A stretch of 64,000 nt of DNA from Desmodesmus armatus (GCA_007449985.2 VIIQ02000005.1:1-64000), one strand, 5' to 3'; shown: positions 11,326 through 23,169, numbered from the stretch's first letter. Numbers and translations: made by a program. Notes: generated from the sequence alone by a model not told the origin.

Positions 11326-14300
11326 TCAGATGACGGTGCCGCTGGGGATGACAGAGTCCTTGATCACCACAACGATACCTGCGCAGCGGTATCGACAACA
11401 ACAAAGCATGGGATGGGTGAAGTGGGCGAGGAGAAGGCAGGGGTTGCAGAAAGGACTGTTCTGGATTTGCTGAGTACATGCTGTTGCTGCTGGTGAGGGT
11501 GAACACACAGGCAATGTCGAAACACGTTGTTGTCCAATTCCCACCGAGCAATGAGCTTCATTCTCTCCTGCAGCTTTGTCCAAACGCCACCGGATAAAGA
11601 GCAACAGGAGATGTACAGGGTGGCAGGAAGTGCGTGCACCTTTTGCTCGGCCAAAAATACATGAAACCACGGGGTCTGATGTGTCGTAGCAGCTGCTGAG
11701 CGCTGCCATGGAGTAGAAAAAGGTACGGCAACACCTTATTCTACTCCATGGCAGCGCTCAGCAGCTGCTACGACACATCAGACCCGGAGCAGCCACTGCC
11801 AACGCGGCTGACACAAGGGTCCAGGCTCGCAGCCGGCTGGCAGAGCTGGTTGGCTTCGTGCCCAAAGCAGCAGCCGCGCCACGGTTTGTCTCCTTCGCCT
11901 CCTGCCTCAACACAACCTTCCCTTTCCTTCCTTAGGAGTACCTATTCATCAGCAACCTACATGACGCACTCCTGTACACACCCTCGCAACCACTTAGCAA
12001 TCCTCCCACCCCCTCCCTCCACCCCCCCCCCAGCCGCCAAACCGCACTCACCGTCGCGGATGACCCATCCCTTGCTTTCCGTGCTGAAGTTCTCCACCAC
12101 GCCCTCCTTGTTCAGGATCTTCACATTCTCACCAATGCGCGCGTTCTTGTCGATCAGCGTCTTGCGTACCGTGCTGCCCGCTCCGATGCCCATGGGCAAG
12201 CAGCCTGGCACGAAGGCGCACTCGTCCATGGTCTCGTAGTAGTCGCTGCCCAGCATGAGTGTGTCCTGGATGTCGCAGTTCTCACCGATGAGGCTGCGCA
12301 GGCCGATGATGCTGTTGGTGATGCTGGTGCCCTGCTTGATCAGGGAGCCGTCACCGATGATGGCGTTCTTCACATTCACGTCTGGCAGCATGGGGGGTGG
12401 GGTGGGGTGTGGGGGGCAAGACAGGGAAGGCAGATGCCAACTAAGGTACAAGCCACCCGCCATTGCATGGAGCATGCAGCAGAGCCCCCAACAGCGGTCA
12501 TTCTACCTTGCTGGAGCGCGCCTAGTGCGAGACAGCACGATGATGATGCCAAAAAACTTGTGTGAAGGATGGCCCAGGTTAGTCACCCGGGCGATCATGC
12601 ACACAAGCTTTGGCGGCATCATCGTGCTGTCTCACACTAGGCGCGTCAGTGGTTACACCCACACCCCTGTGTCCTGTGGATTGCTGGCAAGCTTGACTGC
12701 CCCACCACGTGCCTAACACACATGCCCCCACCACTGCCCAAGGTTCAACAGCTTCCCTTCCCTTCCCCTTCCCTGCCCTTGTGCATGCCGCGTGTGCCCC
12801 TGCCACTCACTGTCCAGGATCTTTGATGGTGGCAGGAAGCGGCTCATGGTGTAGATGGGTGCGTCCTTGTCGTAGAATGAGAAGTTGGCCTTGCCGTCGG
12901 TGTTGACCAGCGCCAGGTTGGCGTTGAAGAAGGCGTCAATGGTTCCAATGTCCTCCCAGTAACCCTGGAACGCGTACGCCTGCATACACACGGCCGGGGG
13001 GTGGGGTGGGGGTGGGGGGAGGGGGGCGCAGAGGTAGAAAGGGAGGGAATAAGACTGTTGAGAGCTGCAGGCAGGGAAGGTGTCAGGGGAAGAGAGGCCC
13101 AAGCACAACAGGGTGTTGACCACATGTGACAACATACCGGTACTGTCGCCACAGACCTACTGCCAAGCCGGCCCACCCCGTAGCTTCACAAGCTGTGCGT
13201 CAGAAGGTTGCTGTTCAGGTATACGCGTTGAGGCCACAGCCCCATGGGCTGCCGTATTTGCATTGGGTGTTTTGACACCTGGAGCCTGTTCTGGGTGTTG
13301 ACAATTGTCCGCCTCCCTGCTTTCCCACGCCACTTTACCCTGCTAGGCCGCAAAGCACACCTGCAGCAGCAGCCCTCCCCCTCCCACCCCCAACCACACG
13401 CCCTGCCTGCTGTTGAGGAGTGACCGACCTGCACTGGGTAGCCCAGCTTGTTGGCTTCAGGGATGACCTCGTTACCAAAGTCGTTTGCGTCAGGGATGTG
13501 CTTCTCCAGCAGCTCCTTGAGTGCACTGGCCTTGGTCACGTAGATACCCATGGAGGCAATGTAAGGCTTCTCAGCAGCACTGCACACAGCGACACAAAAC
13601 AGTGCAGCACAGTACAGTACAGCAAGGATCTATGAAGGACAGTGCAGTGCCGTCCAGCCTCAATTCAAGACAGTCCAGGAACCATCACCAACCTATCAAC
13701 ATCAAGAAACATAGGACCATCTACATAGAAAGCCCAGGACCGCCCAGTTTACCAAGTCATCCCCCAACCTGCCGAACCCCACTGCTGTATCATCACTGCC
13801 GATCGCCAGTCTGCTCAGTGCGCAACCCGTGAACACAGTGCTTGACAGCAGCCACCCTGCTGGTCAGAGCTTGGCAGAAGCCTTCAGGAGTGGCGTGTTG
13901 CAAGGCAGTCTCAGCTTAGACACACACTGCCTTGTACACTTCACTCCCGAATGCTTCGCCCTGCTCGGCACAGTGGTGGAACCTGCCAACTGCATGTGTC
14001 AATCACCCCCACTCCAACTCTTAGCCCTCCCTTTTTTTCCTCTCTGGTTCCTACTACCAGAGTCACAGGTTACTGGCCCACCCCCTCCCACACTCCTGAG
14101 CAGCATGCGAGGCTAATGGAAGCAATTCTATAGCGTAACTACACCAAGGGGGTGTGTAGGTAGATTTAAATTTGAATTGATTCATGTCCCTGCCCACACT
14201 TTCCCTCCCGCACGTGCCTGCCAACAAACACCCCCTTCTGTTGTGAACTCCTGCCCCCCCCCCCCTACCCTCCGCGCATCCCTCCTCTACTTGTCCCCAG

Positions 14301-17300
14301 GCTGAAGCTGCCACCACAACGTCGCTCCTTCTCAGGCCTCCAATATCCATGCTTGCTGCCCAGACACTGTGTGCTGAGCCACCCCCAGCTGCAAAGGGCA
14401 CCAACCCGACCCTTGTCCCCCGACAAGACCCTGCGTACTCCCACCTGTCTGCCGGCACGCCGGCCCCCCTTGTGTGGTTCCCATCCCACTGCGGCCGCGC
14501 TCATCCCCCCCCCCCCCCCCGTACCAACCACTGGTCACACTGTAGCAGCAGTCACTCACGCCCCCATCCTCACACCCAAGCTCCAGAAATGGCCAACACA
14601 TCCCTTCCTGGTGCACGCTCACCCCCCCCCCCCACGCACACACACAAACCCCTCCTCCCCTGCCCCTGCACTGCTGTATCCCACTCACGTCTGCTCGTCC
14701 ACCCCCAGCACAGTGGTGTCCACCTTCATTGCTGTGAGTGCATCACCCTTGGGCTTCTCAGCAAACTCCACCACCCTGCCGTCACCGTCAATCTTCATCA
14801 GGCCAAAGGCTGACGCCCGCGCCTCGTCACAAGGCAGCGCTGCAATGGTGATGGCTGCGCCTGACTCCCTGTGTGCGCGCACAAACTCCTTGTAGTCCAT
14901 GCGGTACAGGTGGTCGCCTGGGGGACAGCGGCAGCAGCAGAGCAGCAGCGGCAGGGGGGGGGGGCAGCAGCAGGGCGGCAGGGGGGCAGTGGAAGGGCGG
15001 CAGCAGCAGAGGGACCTGATTCAACACAGGGCGCAGCTGGGGCAAGAGCAACTAGCGCCAGCTGTCAGCGATGCAATGCAGAGGACGACGCGATGCTGTC
15101 TGTGTGCCAGATGTGTCTGTGTGTCCACACCTCCCGCCTGCCTCCGTCCGTCTCTCAAGCCAGTGTGCTGTACAGCACCCGAGGCTGACTTTGGAACAGT
15201 GCCTGTGTCGTCAACGCCCAAAGGCACGTGACATTCAGACTATCGGCAGCATACGCATATGCAGCGTGACGCCATTGCTGATGGGGACACCTGATGTCCA
15301 TATCCATCATGAAGTGTTATGCAGCTGCTGAGTGCCCCTGACCCAGCGCAGCCAGCCAGCTGCCACCAACAACGTCAGCCTGTCACAGTGGCACAACTTA
15401 ACATTGCCAAAAGATGGCCACCAGGGCTCTCTGCGCCCCGGGTTGGTGGTCTGGTGTGGTGGACTCTTCTGAGCTAAAGTTGAAGAGCAGCCCACTACAA
15501 CAGACCACCAACCTGGTCAGCAGGTTGCCCGGGACCATACCCAGGGGGGAGGGGCGGCAGCTCCACTGATAGCTACACACTGCTCGCTACATGGACGAGC
15601 CGCAGTGCATTTGCTGCTGCTACTGCTGGTGTTTGCAATGCTGTCAGCACCCACATCAATCCTTCTGAGGATGACATCCACGGCATCCCTCCACTGGCCT
15701 GACCCCCCCCCCCTCCCGGGCTGGGCCCTCCTCTCTTGCCCGCGTTCCTCCCCTCCAGTGTCCTTCCCCAGCGCCCCCCCCAGCGCCCCTCCACCCCCCC
15801 CCCTCCCTCTGTCGCTCCGCCCTTGCCACCCCCTGCACTGCCCTCTTGCAATTCCCATACCCCCCGCCATTTTCTCCTGCATTTCCCTTGCTGACATCCT
15901 CACAAACCCCGCCGAGTCCCCTGCCGGCGCCCCACACCCACCCCCTGCCCACCTGAGAGGATGAGGAAGTCCTCTACCCCGTCCCTCATTGCCTCCTCAA
16001 ACAGCCACATGTACTGGCGCACAGCGTCCGCAGTGCCCTGGAACCACTCCTTGCGCACATTGCTCTGGCTGGCAGCAAGCACCTCCACAAAGCCCCTGCT
16101 GGTGTAGGCACCAACACTGCTGTTCTGCGCTCATGAACAATCACAACATCACCAGCAACAGAAGCAGCAGGAGGCACAGCACATGCAGTTTTGTGAGGAT
16201 ATGGTGCAGTGTACTGACTATATGGCCTGAAGAGCTGGCACACTAGAGGGGATTTGTCACACCGTGACATCACAGCAGGCTGCATTATCGTGTCTCTCAA
16301 CATGCACCAACATGGTGAACCACCCCGGTGCAACATCACAACAAGAGGTCTGCTGATCTGGAAACTGTGAGCCCACTGACCCAGTGCCCCCCCCCCCTGC
16401 GCCTGCTCTGGCACTCACGTATGCCTGCGACAAGTGCCTGTTGAGTGATGCTGAGTTGAACTGCGTGAGGCAGTAGATCTTGGTGACGTTGCTGTTGACA
16501 CAATTGCTGACTGGGATGTCAATCAGGCGGTAGTTGGCGCCCAGGGGCACAGCGGGCTTGGCACGCTTCTTGGTCAGGGGGTACAGGCGGGTACCAGCAC
16601 CACCACCCAGAATGATGCCCAGCACGGTCTGCACACATACAGCAGGGTTGCATGTGCATACACTGATCATTCTCAATTCATGATGAAGTATATTTTCCCC
16701 AGTCCGGTGTATCCCCCCCCCCCCCCCCCAGTGTTGCCGATTGAGGCGATTTGGCGGATTGTAGGCGATATTTGGCCCTCAAGATAGGCCTAGATCGTTA
16801 AGTCGCCTTCAACTGCCACAAAACCGCCTAGACTTCGCCTTGGTGAGGCGATTTCCCACTCCAACCTATCCAACACTGCCCCCCCCCCCCCCCCCGCCCT
16901 CATACACCCTCCTTTCCCCCAACCAAGCAGTTGCTGATCACCCCTGATAGAGGTTGATTGTCCACTCTCAAGTAATACTGCTGAGAGGAAGAGCCATCTC
17001 ATGCAGCATGCTGAAGAAAGAAGCTGAGTTGAGACAGATCACAGCATTGCATTGCTTAGCAATGCTTTTCCTTTTCTAGCTGCATGGTATCGGCCAATTG
17101 CCAGCACGTCTAATTTGACATCACTGATAAAAATGGATATAATTGGTATAAGGTAGCTTCAGCACTCTGCCGACAGCGCTAGATGCCAGCGATCGCACCT
17201 TTGACATCTCCAAGTCATCCTTCTGTGCCTTTGCTGTTGTGCTCACAGACACCGCCTCCCCTCCCATGGACTGGAGGGGGACGGGCTGTGTCTGCAGTGC

Positions 17301-17826
17301 CTGGGCCTTGATCACAACCTGCACGTCAAGCTCAGCGTCAGGGCCTGCAAATGGGCGCCCCTGCATCGAGCTGGGCATGGATTGGCACCCACCTTGCCTC
17401 CAACACGACGAGATCCCTGGGCATTGCACTTGATTACCCTGCCAGCAACGTGACGCACACTCGACAGGCCTGCAACGACAGAAAATCTGAGAGATGGTGA
17501 GAACTGCCGAAAGCTCTCAGGAGGGATCTTGTGATGAGCAGGCTGGTGGGTGCTGCTATGTGTTCCATCATTCCTGACCTGCAGCGGATTCTTGCTTGCC
17601 AATGCAGGGGGCCTGCTGGCGCCCTAGGCACTGCATTGTGCCTGAGGTATCAGGTGATAAAGCAGGAGTGCAGAAGAGTGAAGCTGGCTGTATATCGCCA
17701 GTAAGAGGAGCTCGTGAGTGTGTTTGAGCCCTGTGCAGAATAGCTGTTGATAGGCAGAGAGTGCAACCCATTGGGTTGACCAGCCAGGGCTCAGCAACTG
17801 ACAACCGTTACGTCACACTCACGCAT
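11326..17826 (-). CDS. Glucose-1-phosphate adenylyltransferase (ADP-glucose pyrophosphorylase) small/catalytic subunit, chloroplast
   Basis: Makes ADP-glucose and pyrophosphate from glucose-1-phosphate and ATP in the plastid, the committed step of starch synthesis; closest in feel to Chlamydomonas STA6. Exons on the minus strand: 17199-about 17326, 16419-16628 ([20 protein letters not shown] nucleotide loop, then [20 protein letters not shown]), 15953-16124 ([19 protein letters not shown]), 14689-14917 ([24 protein letters not shown]), 13429-13579 ([21 protein letters not shown]), 12811-12979 ([38 protein letters not shown]), 12052-12381 (left-handed beta-helix repeats, [15 protein letters not shown]) and 11326-11378 ([16 protein letters not shown], stop). 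The N-terminus is uncertain. An exon at 17388-17469 encodes a transit-like [17 protein letters not shown], possibly opened by a 4-base exon ATGC|GTGAGT at 17826. All exons are in frame without indels. Confidence 0.93.
11672..11785. repeat. Near-perfect 47-bp inverted repeat (hairpin) in an AGPase intron
   Basis: Arms 11672-11718 and 11739-11785 are perfect reverse complements (left arm starts GGGTCTGATGTGTCGTAGCA). After a single mismatch the stem continues with AAGGT/ACCTT around an 8-base loop, so ~52 pairs could form. It lies in the last intron of the minus-strand AGPase gene. Confidence 0.95.
12517..12645. mobile_element. MITE-like fold-back element in an AGPase intron
   Basis: 129-bp element whose ends are long inverted repeats. 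The left end CGCGCCTAGTGCGAGACAGC is matched by the right end read in reverse (CGCGCCTAGTGTGAGACAGC), continuing through CACGATGATG and a shared CTTGTGTG block. The arms are ~45 bp with few mismatches. No coding capacity. It lies in the intron between exons 12052-12381 and 12811-12979. No clear target-site duplication was identified. Confidence 0.75.
16740..16860. repeat. Cluster of AGGCGA motifs in alternating orientation
   Basis: Within 120 bp, AGGCGA occurs three times on the plus strand (TGAGGCGATTT, GTAGGCGATAT, TGAGGCGATTTC) and its complement TCGCCT twice (AGTCGCCTTC, CTTCGCCTTG). It is intronic in the AGPase gene and looks like a small degenerate fold-back element. Confidence 0.45.
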
Positions 17827-18346
17827 GAATTATCAGTTTTGCATTGGATTGCTGTGAGTTGTTCCACTGCATCAGACGGTAATTGTGAGGAGAACTGCAC
17901 ATCCACTGGTCACAATTGTGCACATTTGTGCAGTTCAGCTCGGTTTTCCATCACGCGGGGGGGGGGGGGGGGGGGGGGGTGTCTGAGGGCTTACTTCAGA
18001 CGACAACGGAGCGAAGTACAGCTTGTGCTGCAGACAGCCACACCAAGGGGAGTGTCCTACCCCCCCTACTTTTGCTTCTCTTGCAGTTCAATCGCAGTTC
18101 AATCGCAGTTTGATGTCATGTGAAAAACTGGCAATCGTCTGGGACCGCATGGTACAACCCACACTCAGCCTGCATGTATATGCATGTCACATGTGTCAGC
18201 CTGCGTAGATTGGGCCTGTACTACTTGCATGCACAAACACACGCCTTGGGTAACACTACGCAGTGCTGCCTGCTGCAGGCACTGCTTTGCACCCATGCAC
18301 TACCGCCACTGTTGATCAACAGCTGCAGGTACATGGTGCTGCATCG
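17827..18346. other. Short intergenic region between AGPase 5' end and LRR gene 3' end
   Basis: No gene recognised. Contains a G23 homopolymer (17957-17979) and three AGTTCAATCGCAGTT-like direct repeats near 18086-18112. The part next to 17826 is the candidate AGPase promoter and 5' UTR. Confidence 0.5.
17957..17979. repeat. Poly-G run of 23
   Basis: Uninterrupted G homopolymer on the plus strand upstream of the AGPase gene. Its true length should be treated with caution because shorter G/C runs in this assembly appear to be under-called. Confidence 0.9.
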
Positions 18347-20408
18347 TCAGTGGTACCGCAGCCACCTCTGCTGCTGCCTGCAGCAGCACCCCCACCCTTG
18401 GTTGACCCACTGCTGTACGCTGCATCCACATCCCGCCACCTGCTGCGCTGCTGCCCCAGCTCCCACGATACTTGCTGCTACTGCTGCCCCATGCTGTGCT
18501 GCATCAGCACACACAAACTGCTCCCAGGTAACAGCAGCAAGGACCATTGCTGCTGTACGGGACAGTACGGCGCCCTGTACTGCCGATAGAGCGAACTTTG
18601 CACGGAGTGGTGCCAGCTGTGCTGCCTTCACCCCGCTGCCTCTTAGGTCCAGCAGGATGATGTCAGCACAGCTGGACAGCAGCTCAACGGCAGCTGGTGT
18701 TACCCTGGTGTATGCAAGGTGCCAAGACCTGATCTTCGTCCTGCAAACAAACACATGCAGCACATACATCCAGAACATCAATGTGAACTGACTACACACA
18801 GGAGTGTTCCACCTGACACTGTGCAACTGTAGTGCACAAGGTCAGGTTCTTGAAGAGGCAGTGCAGGCAATCCATGATCGTGCTGTACTGATTTTGGCTG
18901 CTGCACATGACGTCGCCCGCCACTAGTTCAGGGGGCTTGACGCATCTCAGCCACAACCCATATCACAGCCTACAGCGCAGTCAGCAGCGTCTTTTCGCCG
19001 GACCTCGGCCATTGGCGTGTGGTATCTGCGCTGCTCTGCAACGCACTGCCCACCCCAGATGCTGCACCACGTGCAACTGCCTGCTGTCGTGCAGTGCTTT
19101 CAGTCCACTGGTGTAGCCGCTGGCCATATGTTAGCCATTCCACTGTTGTGTCGCTGCAGGTGGTGCGGTTGAGCTGCAGCACCACCAGCTTTGTGAGGGT
19201 CACCAGTGTGGGGGCAAGGGCATCAGAGGCAGCTGCAAGCCCAGACAGGTCCAGCGATGCCAACTGCAGGATTGGCAAGCACATAAACATAGTAGGAGCA
19301 AGGCTCTACATGTGGCGTTTGTTATCAAGTCTGAACATGGGGTGCTGTTGAGGAAGCTGCTTGGGAGTTGCCTAGGGACTGTTGGACCGTAAATAAGCAG
19401 GCTGTGTACTCCCAGGCACCTGCAACAGCTTCAGTGCTGACTGACATGTATAGCCAAGAAGGTTCCAAACACCACGATCCCCAAGCCAGCCATCTCCCCA
19501 ACTCCCACCTCTCCTCACCTGTGTGAGCTGCTGCAGCACCTGCTGCAGTGCTGCAGTGGTGAGGTTGGGGCAGTGCCGTAAGCTGAGGCAGGTCAGGCAG
19601 GTGAAGCCCTGCAGGCCTGACAGCCAGCTGGCTGATGGTGCTGACAGCTCAAGGTGTGACAGGCTGGCAGCAAAGGCTGACAGCTCGCTGCACAGGGCCA
19701 CATCAGGCTGGTTGGGTGCTGGCGGCAGTGGAAGCACCAGGACACGGGGCTGCCTGCGTTGAGGGAGGCAGGGCGGCAGAGAAAGTGAGCATGAGGGGAA
19801 GAATAGTGAAGTTGGGCTTGTTTGTGTAGCACTCGGTAGCTGTTGGCTGCTTGAGGGGAGCGGTCAGCACCCACACTGTTGTATGGACTAGACTGAATTT
19901 TGCTTGTATTTCAAGGATTAAGGGGCTGGATTTGATGCTGCATGTGGCTGGCACTGACCCACCAGAGGGCGGCAAACTGTCTCAGCGCAGCCAGGTGTCG
20001 TGTAGGACTGTACGTGGGGTCCAGTCGGCGCCTGGCCTGATCCAACCTGTGACAAGGGGGGCGGGGGCGATGGCAATGATGCATGCATTGACAAGGAGTG
20101 CTTTGCCGCTACATCACATTGACATGATGCATTGAGACAGCATGGCAGGTACAGCTGTTTGTTTTGAGATACCATGTGGAGAGAGTGCTACACACCTGAT
20201 GTATGCCTCGTAGGTGCGGATGGCCAGGGCTTCATCTGGACGGCTGTCAGCTGCATGGCACAAACCAAACACTACTCAGCACACAGCGTGCCAACTGGTT
20301 GTACTGCTGCTGGGCTGCTAGTCACGCACATTCAAGACTCACACCCAGAGGCAGTGAGCGCGCTACAGCCTCAATGCACAGCTCCAGCAGTGATGTCAGC
20401 GCAACCAT
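18347..20408 (-). CDS. Leucine-rich-repeat protein
   Basis: ATG at 20408 (MVALTSLLELCIEAVARSLP). Exons 20345-20408, 20196-20250 (DSRPDEALAIRTYEAYIR) and 19963-20046 (LDQARRRLDPTYSPTRHLAA) join in phase with good donors. They are followed by LRR exons: to about 19755 (LSHLELSAPSASWLSGLQGF, TCLTCLSLRHCPNLTTAALQ), ~19150-19270 (ASLDLSGLAAASDALAP, LTKLVVLQLNRTT) and ~18600-18760 (TRVTPAAVELLSSCADIILL, DLRGSG). The repeats fit the RNI/cysteine-containing LRR pattern LxxLxLxxC. The first ~60 residues resemble an F-box-like helical cap only weakly. Partner and pathway are unknown. The 3' terminal exon is uncertain; the open frame runs to 18347. Divergent from the rhodanese/methyltransferase gene 333 bp away. 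Confidence 0.7.
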
Positions 20409-20740
20409 GATGATATTTTCTCGAGCGAATGATGCATCATCAACAACGAAGCAGGTATAGTGGGCCAGCAACCAAATGGAGCAAACCAGCACAAATGCAA
20501 GTGAAAAAAGTGACAGGTTTCAAGCCAAGCCAAGCCAAGCCACCCAGTGACATTTGAATCACTTAATCAAATTCCAAGACGGCATGTTGATAACCAGTGA
20601 TAGAAAGTCAGAGAGTTCGCCGCCTCCAATGTTTTGCACATGATCTGTCTTTGTAGATCTGGTACGGTATCCCCCCATCATCCGCCAGCAAGCCAGTGCG
20701 TTTATGATATTAATTTATCCTTCAGCACCCCTCACCTTCA
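20409..20740. promoter_or_regulatory. Bidirectional intergenic promoter region
   Basis: 332 bp separate the start codons of the minus-strand LRR gene and the plus-strand rhodanese/methyltransferase gene, so both promoters must overlap here. Contains a short (AAGCC)4 repeat at ~20523-20542 and an A/T-rich stretch (TTTATGATATTAATTTATCC) just upstream of the plus-strand gene. Confidence 0.5.
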
Positions 20741-22057
20741 ATGGAGAGCATCGGCCAGCTGCGACAGCTCTTCCAGCCTGGCACAGCAGACCCACTGGTG
20801 CTCGACTGCCGCAACGAGGCCCAATTCCTGCAGCGGCGGCTTGGTGGCGCAGTGAATATCCCCCTATCAGGCCTGAACAACAGGTGCTTCCTGCTGCCAG
20901 ATAAAGCCACCCCCTTTGCTGTTGTTGTGCCCTCCTCAGCTCACTACACAGTGACAGCAGATGCATCGCAGCACGGAGTAGTCCTTGAGGGCGGTTCACA
21001 ATGCGTGTTTCTCAAGGGAGCCACCTCGCTGCAAAACTTCCTAGGCAGCAGGTGGAGCAGCATCAGCTGGCTGCAGGATATTGAGGACCTATGGGCAGCA
21101 GCAGCACAGCTGTCAGTGCTGGAGCAAGGCACCCCTGCAGACCCCCAGCAGCTGGCACGGCGGTGTCTGTTTGCTCCGTCTGGCCTGCTGGCCTCCAGCA
21201 TTGGTGAGATAGAAGCAGCACTGCTGGCCCGGCTTCAGCAGCAGCAGCAGCACGGTGGCGCGTGTGGTGTGCTCCGCGCCCTTGACGTGGGCTGCGGGAG
21301 TGGGCGTGATGTGGCGTGGCTGGCCCGCCGCCAGCCTGCCGCGGCAATAAGCCCGCAGAATGGCACTGGTGTACAGCAGCAGCAGCAGCAGCAGGATGGT
21401 GCATGTGCCTTTGCACAGCAGCAAAGCCCTCCCGGAGCGCAGCAAACGCTGCCGCAGGAGCCGTCCTTACAGCAGCAGCAGCACCAGCGGCAGAATGCTG
21501 CAGTGTGTTGGCACGTGACGGGTGTGGATGAGTGGCTAGGCGCGCTGGAGAGAGCAGCAGACTTAGCAGACGCCATGAGTCTGGGGCCAGACCGTGTTTC
21601 TCTGGTGTATGCACGGATCTGCCCCGACACAGGCTCCATACAGCCGCTACCCACTGCTGGCAAAAGCAGGCTGATCCAGGGAACTGGCTCCACTGGCTGT
21701 GAGGCTTGCCAAAGTGGCAGCGGGCCCTGTCCTGAGGGCTGTGCAGAGCCGGCAGGTGTGCTTGATGGCCAGCAACGCTTTGACCTGATCATGTGTTGCA
21801 GGTTTTTGGTGCGTGCCTTACTGCCGAGGCTAGCAGAGATGCTAAACCCTGGGGGGTTCATTTTGTACAGCACTTTTGTAGATATGCCGGGGGTGCGTGC
21901 CTTTGGGCGCCCCTCTGGCGCTGACCACTTGCTGCAGCCTGGCGAGTTGGCTGCACAGCACTTTGGTCCAGCACAGGGCTTTGAGGTGATGCAGGACAGC
22001 ATTGTGCACACACAGGATGGACGAGAGCTGAGCTGGTTCATGGCTCGCAAGCACTGA
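20741..22057 (+). CDS. Rhodanese-like domain fused to class I SAM-dependent methyltransferase
   Basis: Single exon, 438 residues, in a window where most genes are spliced. Residues ~15-100 are rhodanese-like (LVLDCRNEAQFLQRRLGGAVNIPLSGL). The position of the catalytic loop reads FAVVVPSSAHYTV with no cysteine, so this half is probably not a sulfurtransferase. Residues ~185-438 form a Rossmann methyltransferase: motif I LDVGCGSGRDVAWLARR, then a ~65-residue Gln-rich insertion, an acidic strand (HVTGVDEW), a motif IV-like strand (RFDLIMCCRFLVRALLPRL), and LNPGGFILYSTFVDMPG, resembling TehB/TrmB-like small-molecule methyltransferases. Substrate unknown. Gln runs are coded by CAG. Confidence 0.82.
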   Translation: MESIGQLRQLFQPGTADPLVLDCRNEAQFLQRRLGGAVNIPLSGLNNRCFLLPDKATPFAVVVPSSAHYTVTADASQHGVVLEGGSQCVFLKGATSLQNFLGSRWSSISWLQDIEDLWAAAAQLSVLEQGTPADPQQLARRCLFAPSGLLASSIGEIEAALLARLQQQQQHGGACGVLRALDVGCGSGRDVAWLARRQPAAAISPQNGTGVQQQQQQQDGACAFAQQQSPPGAQQTLPQEPSLQQQQHQRQNAAVCWHVTGVDEWLGALERAADLADAMSLGPDRVSLVYARICPDTGSIQPLPTAGKSRLIQGTGSTGCEACQSGSGPCPEGCAEPAGVLDGQQRFDLIMCCRFLVRALLPRLAEMLNPGGFILYSTFVDMPGVRAFGRPSGADHLLQPGELAAQHFGPAQGFEVMQDSIVHTQDGRELSWFMARKH

Positions 22058-23169
22058 CGTGTGTGCATGGTATAGCCTGCAGATGCCCTGGCAGGCTGTT
22101 ATGGGATTTGAGTGGAAAGTTTGATACGCCGGATTGTCCGCATTGTTGAATTGTGCTGGCACCTGTGGGGCTGGCACAAAGGCAGGCCTTGTTTGTTGCA
22201 CCAGCTGCACCTTTGCGCCACTGGCTGTCAGCATTGCACTGGTAATGCGAAATTGTCAAGGAAGCAGGCTTCACCTCAAATGCACCCCTCTTGCTGCTGA
22301 ACATGATGAAGGAGGAGGTCATGCACAATGAAGAAAAGGGTCATTTACACACGAGCTGCATGCGCCTAGAGCACCATCAAATGCTGTGAGAGACAAGCAA
22401 CATTAGCCTGCGACAGCTGTTGCAAGTAAGCAACACATTGGGCACAACAAAGTCAGACGCTCTTGCACTCATGCAACCCACCGCCTCTCACATTACGTCC
22501 ACGTGCCCTAGTGCCACCCTGGTGCTGCAAGCCTGCTTGCTGAAAACACCGCTGCACACACAGACGGCGGCAAGGGCCTCACTGACCCACAAAAGTAGCT
22601 TCAAAGATGAGGGCAGCGCGTGAGCATATCCTTGCTCCTGCACCATCAGCCCAGAATGCTATAATACACCATAAGGTCTATTGGTGCCCTGCTGCTGAAA
22701 GCACCAGCACCCAACACACCTGTACACATGAAAAGGAACAGAGCAGCTGCACACCCTACACCACACAGGCGACAGTGCCAGCGCTTTTGGACATGTCATG
22801 CTGTACACATTCAACCACTGCGTAAAGAGTGGCGTCACACTGTGCATTCCTGAGATGTAAACCTACACAAACACATGCATGTCCTGCTCAACAGCATTAG
22901 CTGGAAAAAGCAAGGCCCTGCAGGATGCAATCAGTGGCACAGGCTTCAATGCTGCCGACGTTTGCCGACCACACAATGTTGCAGATGCACCCACAGCCCA
23001 CCCAAGCTGCGTGCCCGTACCCTACAAGCCCCAAACCTCCTACCCCAGGGCTGCACTGCACATGCATGCTGCACCGCACCCTCGGACCCCCAGTGATCCA
23101 CGACCATCGCCTGCACAAGTGTGCAACGGCACACCTCCCCCAACAGAAGGAGGAAAACCACCCCCGCCC
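22058..23169. other. Intergenic region between convergent genes
   Basis: 1.1 kb between the stop of the plus-strand rhodanese/methyltransferase gene and the stop of the minus-strand HECT gene. It must contain both 3' UTRs. A TGTAA motif lies at 22856-22860, a candidate algal poly(A) signal but 800 bp from the stop. No coding exon recognised. Confidence 0.5.

Noticed and set aside
21235..22068. 277-residue minus-strand frame
   Set aside because: Antisense to the rhodanese/methyltransferase gene and dominated by Cys runs from the complement of CAG repeats.
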